From: an archaeon | GTDB taxonomy: Archaea > Hydrothermarchaeota > Hydrothermarchaeia > Hydrothermarchaeales > BMS3B | Assembly (NCBI GenBank): GCA_026989875.1 | Contig: JALSIP010000015.1 | Span: forward strand, 1-32,106 | Length of the DNA: 32,106 nucleotides | Direction of reading: 5' to 3' | Shown here: positions 26,984 to 32,106 of the stretch, piece by piece | How positions within the stretch are numbered: position 1 is the first letter of the stretch | How the letters are laid out: each line of letters opens with the position of its first letter | Notes under the pieces: generated by a model | Database searches by the model: none | What the model was told of the DNA's origin: nothing | Seen by the model: only the letters and a program-made list of their open reading frames with translations | Program-made: the position numbers and the translations under genes

Positions 26984-27188
26984 TAAGCACCTCATGGTTT
27001 TTACTGCTCTGCTTGCGGGGATGAAGCCAGAGTCTGAGCGATTATGCAACGTACTGTGCGGGTGTGAAAGTTGAGCAATGGGGGGTGCACATGTCTAACA
27101 CCGGAGTAGGGATTTGCGCCATCTTTTGATTTTTTTGCGAAAGTTGAATTGCACTCTCAGTGGGGAAGACGTCCTGTTGCGGACAGAA

Positions 27189-27290
27189 AGATATATGCGA
27201 GTTCAGGAGGACTGTAGTTTACTATGCCTGAGAGCTTCAGCTCAACTGGATACCAGTTGCGCTGAAATATACCCGGAGAGAGCATCCCGG
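27189..27290 (+). ncRNA. Candidate unannotated structured RNA (AGATATATG promoter-like box plus strong hairpin)
   Basis: TATA-like AGATATATG at 27189-27197, then hairpin TTCAGC-t-CAACTGG-ata-CCAGTTG-c-GCTGAA at 27236-27266. No convincing ORF. The 3' boundary is arbitrary. Confidence 0.3.
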
Positions 27291-27447
27291 CTATAATTCC
27301 TCCTCCACTCATGGCTGGTAAAGCATCCAGCGCCACAGATATATGGGTTACCCCTTATTTGGATGGACCCGCCCCAGCTTCCGAAAATTTTTTAAACGGT
27401 AGCGGGGTTATGTAAAGGGAGTTTTCCGGCTACATGGAGGACGTGCA

Positions 27448-28080
27448 GTGGCGAGAGTGGCGAGGAGACGCAAGGTAGATACCTGGAAGACGAAGAAGTG
27501 GTATGAGGTGCTTGCGCCGCCCATGTTCGGTGAGGCGGTGATAGGGGAGACTCTCGCGAGCGAGCCTGAGAAGCTGCTGGGCAGAAGCATAGAGGTTACA
27601 ATGCGTGAGATAAACGGGGACTTCAGCAAGAGCCACATGAAGCTGAAGTTTGAGATTGTGGATGTGCGGGGCAGCAGGGCGCACACTCGCTTCAAGGGTT
27701 TTGCCCTCTCCAGGGAGTACATGCGCAGTCAGATACGCAGGAAGAGCACCCGTGTTGAGGGCATTGTTGACGTCTCAACAAAGGACGGGCACAGGCTGAG
27801 GATAAGAATCATAGCCCTCGCCTTCGGCAGGGCGCAGACCTCCCAGGAGCGGGCTATACGCAGGATACTGGTGGAGAGGATAAGGGAGTTTGCAGAGCAG
27901 CGAGACCTGGACACCTTCGTGCAGGAGGTTGTTGGAGGCAGGATTTCCGCAGAGATATACCGTGAGGCGAGCAAGATTTATCCCCTGAAGAGGGTTGAGG
28001 TCAGGAAGATAAAGGTGCTTCAGTATCCCGCAGCCGTGCCCGCATCTTCTGAGGCGTCTGCTGAGGCGGTGACAGCTTAG
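27448..28080 (+). CDS. rps3ae: 30S ribosomal protein S3Ae (eS1)
   Basis: VDTWKTKKWYEVLAPPMFGEAVIGETLASEPEKLLGRSIEVTMREINGDFSKSHMKLKFEI..RFKGFALSREYMRSQIRRKSTRVEGI. GTG start. Confidence 0.96.
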   Translation: MARVARRRKVDTWKTKKWYEVLAPPMFGEAVIGETLASEPEKLLGRSIEVTMREINGDFSKSHMKLKFEIVDVRGSRAHTRFKGFALSREYMRSQIRRKSTRVEGIVDVSTKDGHRLRIRIIALAFGRAQTSQERAIRRILVERIREFAEQRDLDTFVQEVVGGRISAEIYREASKIYPLKRVEVRKIKVLQYPAAVPASSEASAEAVTA

Positions 28081-28093
28081 CTTCTGGCTGAAG

Positions 28094-28807
28094 GTGGGGC
28101 TGATGTATGCACTGCTGCTCCTGCTCCTGCTGGGAGCGGTTATCTACTGGAAGCGCGTGCTTGACGCCAAGGGTACGCTGCTTGCAACCTTCATGGGGGG
28201 TGCGGTTTACGCATCTGGCGGCTATGCCTGGCTTTTCCTGCTGCTGAGCTTTCTTTTTCTGGGTTTTGCCACCACCCGCTACAGGTTCGGCTACAAGAAG
28301 AGCATGGGCGTTTGCGAGGCTTCAGGGGGATGCAGGGGTCCCGCAAACGTAATCGCCAACGGCGCTGTGCCTGTGCTTTTTGCGCTCCTCAACATGGCGC
28401 ACGAGTCGGTGCTGTTTGCGGCAGGCTACGTCGCCAGCGTGGCGAGCGTTACCGCAGACACCCTGTCCTCTGAGCTTGGAGTGCTCAGCAGGCAGAGGCC
28501 GGTGCTCATAACCACCCTCAAACCCGTAAAGCCCGGCACAGACGGCGGTGTAACGCTGCTGGGCGAGGCTGCTGGCGTGGCGGGGGCGCTTTTCGTGGCT
28601 CTTCTGTCAGCTCTCACCGGGGTGGCGCCCGTGAGTGTGAGCTTAGCTGCTGGCGTGGCGGGCGGAATCGTGGGGTTTAACGTGGACAGCCTGCTGGGTG
28701 CCACCTTAGAGCGCCGCAGGCTGCTGGAGAACACAGGTGTGAACCTGCTCTCAAGCCTCGCCGGGGGTGTGGTGGGCTCCGCTGCAGCGCTTGCGCTTCT
28801 GCGATAG
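28094..28807 (+). CDS. DUF92 (TMEM19/VTE6-like) integral membrane protein
   Basis: Multiple TM helices; LDAKGTLLATFMGGAVYASGGYAWLFLLLSFLFLGFATTRY, GPANVIANGAVPVLFAL and ADTLSSELGVLSRQRPVLITTLKPVKPGTDGGVTLLG match the DUF92 family. Confidence 0.88.
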   Translation: MGLMYALLLLLLLGAVIYWKRVLDAKGTLLATFMGGAVYASGGYAWLFLLLSFLFLGFATTRYRFGYKKSMGVCEASGGCRGPANVIANGAVPVLFALLNMAHESVLFAAGYVASVASVTADTLSSELGVLSRQRPVLITTLKPVKPGTDGGVTLLGEAAGVAGALFVALLSALTGVAPVSVSLAAGVAGGIVGFNVDSLLGATLERRRLLENTGVNLLSSLAGGVVGSAAALALLR

Positions 28808-28837
28808 TTATTTATTCTCCCGGCACCAGCATGAGGC

Positions 28838-29815
28838 ATGCGTGCCGAGGCTTACCGCAGGCTGCCCCTTGAGGAGCTTCTCCTCAGAGCCTGGGAGCTC
28901 AGAAGGCGCAACTTCCGGGATGTGCTACACCTCTCGGCGCCCTCCATGAAGTGGTACCGTTCCGAGAGGTACGCCAACAGCCCCTCGTGCTTTGTCAGCG
29001 TGAGCATCACGGGCAGCGAGTGCGCTCTTAAGTGCAAGCACTGCGGGGGCAGGCTGCTGGAGAGCATGCACCAGGTGCGCACTCCAGAAGAGCTGGCTGA
29101 GCTGGGCAGGAGGCTTGTTGAGAGGGGTGCCAGGGGTGTGCTGGTGAGCGGTGGCGCCGATGCCAAGGGCTGCGTGCCTCTGCGAGGGTTTGAAGGCGCT
29201 CTGAGGGAGCTCAGGGAAATGGGGCTCAGGGTGATTGTGCACTCGGGCATAGTGGGGGAGGATGATGTTGCTGCCCTGAGACGGGCGGGTGTTGAGCAGG
29301 TGCTGCTGGACGTGATAGGCTCTGAGAGCACCGCAAGGGAGGTGTACCACCTCCAGGCAATGCCCGAAGACTACCTGCGCAGCATGCGGCTGCTCCGAGA
29401 GGCCGGGATAACCATAGCCCCTCACGTGGTGGTGGGGCTGCATGGCGGCAGGGTGGTGGGGGAGTACAGGGCTCTTGAGATGATAGCCGAAGCGGGGGCA
29501 GAAATCGTGGTGGTGGTGGCTCTCTCGCCGATGCCGGGCACCGCCTACGGGAGCGTCAGCCCGCCGGCGCCGGAGGAGGTTGCAAGAGTGGTGGCGGTTG
29601 CCAGGCTTTTAAACCCGCATGCGATGCTCAGCCTCGGATGCGCAAGGGCGCCCGCGGACAAGAGGAGGATTGAGACCCTCGCCATAGATGCGGGAGTGAA
29701 CACCATTGCCTACCCGAGCGATGAGGCGGTTTCGCATGCGGAGCGGCGAGGACTTGAGGTGGTCTTTTCAGAGCTCTGCTGCACCCTTGCTGGAGCGGGA
29801 GCCTGGCGGAGATGA
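28838..29815 (+). CDS. Radical SAM protein, probable LipS2-type lipoyl synthase component
   Basis: CALKCKHCGG (CxxxCxxC) radical SAM cluster; biotin-synthase-like N-terminus; C-terminal FSELCCTL. Overlaps a lipoate ligase gene by ATGA. Confidence 0.75.
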   Translation: MRAEAYRRLPLEELLLRAWELRRRNFRDVLHLSAPSMKWYRSERYANSPSCFVSVSITGSECALKCKHCGGRLLESMHQVRTPEELAELGRRLVERGARGVLVSGGADAKGCVPLRGFEGALRELREMGLRVIVHSGIVGEDDVAALRRAGVEQVLLDVIGSESTAREVYHLQAMPEDYLRSMRLLREAGITIAPHVVVGLHGGRVVGEYRALEMIAEAGAEIVVVVALSPMPGTAYGSVSPPAPEEVARVVAVARLLNPHAMLSLGCARAPADKRRIETLAIDAGVNTIAYPSDEAVSHAERRGLEVVFSELCCTLAGAGAWRR

Positions 29816-30804
29816 GGCTGCTTGAGCTGGGCTACATGGGCTGGAAGCAGAGCCAGCTCGTGTACCATGCGCTGGCTGAGCTGGGCGAGCCGGCGGTGGT
29901 GCTGCAGAGAACCGCCCACACCTACTTCTGCCTGGGGATGTTCAGCCCGGCTGAGGACCTGAATCTGAGCTTTCTGGAGAGGCGTGGCATCCCGTGCTTC
30001 AGACGTGCCATAGGCGGTGGCACGGTGCTCCTGGACAGGGAGCAGCTCTTCTACCACGTGGTTATTCCCAGAGAGAGCGAGCTTGCACCCGTGAGGGTCT
30101 CAACCATGTACCGCAGGTTTCTCAAGCCGGTGATTGACACGTATGCCGAGCTCGGAGTGAAGGCAAGCTACAGACCTGCCAGCGACATCGTTGCGGAGGG
30201 CAGGAAGGTCTCCGGCAACGGCGCAGGTGTGGTTGGCGAGTGCCTGGTGCTAAGCGGCAGCATGCTGCTGGACTTCAACTTTGAGCTTATGGCAGAAGCC
30301 CTCAACCTGCCGGGGCGCCTGAGGAGAAGGGCGCTGGAGCTGATGCGGGAGAGGCTGGGAACGCTGAAGCAGCTCGCCGGAGAGGTTGATGCGGCAGAGC
30401 TGAGACGAATGCTCGCGGGCAGGTTTGAGGACCTCTTCGGCGGCTTTGAGAGCGGAAGGCTCAGCTTGGAGCTGGTGCGGGAAATGCGCAGGCTTGAGGG
30501 CAGGTACACGAGCAGGGAGTGGCTCTACGCCCGGGGCAGGAGGCGGCAGGGGACGCTGCTCAAGATAGCGGAGGGCTGCTACCTAATTCACACGAAGCTG
30601 GCGGGCGTGGAGCTGAGTGCGGAGCTGCAGGAGGGTGTGCTGGGGAATGTGCGTGCTCTCAGAGGCGGCAGAAGGCAGCGGGAGCTTGAGGATGCGCTTG
30701 CGGGGGTGAGGGCTGAGAGGCAGAAAATCTTAAATATCTTAGCCGAGAGACTTGGCTGTACCGAGGAGATTGAGAAGGCGGCAGAGCTTCTTGCAGGAGG
30801 ATGA
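29812..30804 (+). CDS. Lipoate-protein ligase A family protein
   Basis: RRAIGGGTVLLDREQLFYHVVIP and GRKVSGNGAGVVGECLVLSGSMLLDFNFELM (catalytic Lys region) of the LplA/LipB fold; C-terminal accessory domain. Confidence 0.92.
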   Translation: MRLLELGYMGWKQSQLVYHALAELGEPAVVLQRTAHTYFCLGMFSPAEDLNLSFLERRGIPCFRRAIGGGTVLLDREQLFYHVVIPRESELAPVRVSTMYRRFLKPVIDTYAELGVKASYRPASDIVAEGRKVSGNGAGVVGECLVLSGSMLLDFNFELMAEALNLPGRLRRRALELMRERLGTLKQLAGEVDAAELRRMLAGRFEDLFGGFESGRLSLELVREMRRLEGRYTSREWLYARGRRRQGTLLKIAEGCYLIHTKLAGVELSAELQEGVLGNVRALRGGRRQRELEDALAGVRAERQKILNILAERLGCTEEIEKAAELLAGG

Positions 30805-30807
30805 GGG

Positions 30808-31263
30808 ATGAAGAGCGAGACTGAGCAGGTGCTCAGGGTGGGTGAGTACGTTTTTCCCCTTGACAGGTACTACTGCTCCTATCAGAACTCTCACCTGTGG
30901 CTCAGGATGGTTGATGAGAACATCGCCGAAGTGGGCATAGATGCCTTCCTGAGCGAGACCGCCGGCAGGCTGAGCTACCTCAGCGTGAGCTCGGAGAGGC
31001 TTGAGCGGGGAAAGAGCTTTGCAACCATTGAGTCTGCGAAGTTCGTGAGCAGGCTCGCAGCACCTGTGAGCGGCGAGGTGGTGGAGCTGAATGCGGAGGT
31101 GCTGGCAAATCCCTCCAGGGTTAACGAGGCGCCCTACGATGCCTGGATTCTCAGGGTGAGGCTCGCCTCGCGGGAGGAGCTTGAAGCTGAGGGCATGCTC
31201 AGGAGCGCTGAGCAGATAAGAGCCTGGATTGAGAGAGAGATTGAGAGGCTGGAGGAGGAGTAG
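30808..31263 (+). CDS. gcvH: Glycine cleavage H-protein-like lipoyl carrier protein
   Basis: NSHLWLRMVDENIAEVGIDAFLSETAGRLSYLSV..GKSFATIESAKFVSRLAAPVSGEVVELNAEVLANPSRVNEAPYDAWIL. Lipoyl-Lys motif ESAKFVSRLAAPVSG. Confidence 0.92.
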   Translation: MKSETEQVLRVGEYVFPLDRYYCSYQNSHLWLRMVDENIAEVGIDAFLSETAGRLSYLSVSSERLERGKSFATIESAKFVSRLAAPVSGEVVELNAEVLANPSRVNEAPYDAWILRVRLASREELEAEGMLRSAEQIRAWIEREIERLEEE

Positions 31264-32106
31264 TGGAGAGCCCGGAATACGTTCAGACCTCCACGGCTGG
31301 TGCAATAACCCTGGGGCTGATGAAGGGCAGGTTCCACCGCGGGGCAAAGCTGAGGGCGCTGAACCTGCTCCTCACCTACCGGGATGGCTGCAAGGGGGCG
31401 TGCGCATACTGCGGGCTCTCCAGAAGACGGGTGGAGGGCGAGAGCTTCATCAGGGTGGAGTGGCCGGTGTATGCGGTTGATGAGATTCTTGAGAGGCTCA
31501 GGGGCAGGGAGCTGGTGGAGAGGGTGTGTATCTCCATGCTCACCCACCCCAGGGCATACCGGGACACCATAGAGCTTGCGGGGAGGTTTGGAGAGCTCAT
31601 GCCGGTGTCTGTGCTCGCTTCGCCGATGCTGATTCGCTCGCCGGAGCAGCTTGAGAAGCTCAGGGAGGCGGGCGCAGATATGTGCGGCATAGCCGTGGAC
31701 TGCGCCACTCCGGAGCTCTTTGAGAGGCTCAGGGGCAGGGGTGCAGGAAGCGGGCACCGCTGGGAGCAGTACTGGAGGGTGCTGGAGTGGGCTGTGGCAT
31801 GCTTCGGCAGGTACAACGTGAGCGTGCACCTGATTGTGGGGCTGGGCGAGAGCGAGCAGGAGATGCTTGCCACGGTGCAGCGTGCCTACGACCTGGGCGC
31901 TGAGGCGCACCTCTTCGCCTTCTACCCCGAGCCGGGCTCGCCAATGCAGCAGCATCCCAGGGTGCCCTTAGAACAGTACCGCAGGGTGCAGCTTGCCAGG
32001 TACCTGATTCACACCCGGCAGGCGAGGTTTGAGGATATGAGGTTTGACAGCCGGGGAAGGGTGGTGGGCTACGGGGTGGACGCAGAGACGCTGAGAAGGG
32101 TGGTGG
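31263..32106 (+). CDS. Radical SAM protein, probable LipS1-type lipoyl synthase component (3' truncated by window edge)
   Basis: GTG start overlaps the gcvH TAG by 1 nt. VESPEYVQTSTAGAITLGLMKGRFHRGAKLRALNLLLTYRDGCKGACAYCGLSRRRVEG (CxxxCxxC); the frame is open to the window end. Absent from the supplied ORF track because there is no stop in the window. Confidence 0.8.
   Translation, partial: MESPEYVQTSTAGAITLGLMKGRFHRGAKLRALNLLLTYRDGCKGACAYCGLSRRRVEGESFIRVEWPVYAVDEILERLRGRELVERVCISMLTHPRAYRDTIELAGRFGELMPVSVLASPMLIRSPEQLEKLREAGADMCGIAVDCATPELFERLRGRGAGSGHRWEQYWRVLEWAVACFGRYNVSVHLIVGLGESEQEMLATVQRAYDLGAEAHLFAFYPEPGSPMQQHPRVPLEQYRRVQLARYLIHTRQARFEDMRFDSRGRVVGYGVDAETLRRVV

Noticed and set aside
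27007-27080. C/D box sRNA (GGGATGAA...CTGA...TGTGAAA...TTGA)
   Set aside because: Box matches are degenerate and the C-to-D' spacing is too short for a normal guide; not supportable by eye.

Overview
This 32.1 kb, GC-rich window is dense and clearly archaeal, probably from a euryarchaeote-type lineage with F420/H4MPT-linked metabolism. The evidence is CofD, a fused Fae-Hps, ribosomal protein S3Ae, archaeal TopA, a PGF-pre-PGF protein and TATA-like promoters. From left to right it contains: the 3' part of purL with purQ; a DUF447 / CitG-like / cofD / hypothetical block; a secreted duplicated repeat protein; glnK-amt; mazG plus an HhH-GPD-like protein; htpX with a Cys/His-rich mini-protein; a small hypothetical with fae-hps; a 1918-aa secreted multi-domain surface protein followed by a PGF-pre-PGF protein with a CGP-CTERM-like tail; topA; an LL-diaminopimelate-aminotransferase-like gene; a glycosyltransferase; a two-subunit fumarate reductase/succinate dehydrogenase without adjacent membrane anchors; tRNA-Lys(CTT); rps3ae; DUF92; and a lipoate assembly operon (radical SAM / lipoate ligase / GcvH-like / radical SAM, the last cut by the window end). 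The best leads are: (1) the LipS1/LipS2-type lipoyl operon with a stand-alone H-protein; (2) the two-gene surface-layer operon with a possible CGP-CTERM variant, whose Asp-rich modules recur in a separate repeat protein 5-7 kb upstream; (3) a roughly 460-bp non-coding stretch with a strong hairpin between tRNA-Lys and rps3ae; (4) a perfect 12-bp-arm inverted repeat upstream of amt-glnK; (5) symmetric stop-codon architectures at convergent gene ends. No CRISPR array, rRNA or mobile element was seen. All assignments come from reading motifs by eye; no database search was run.
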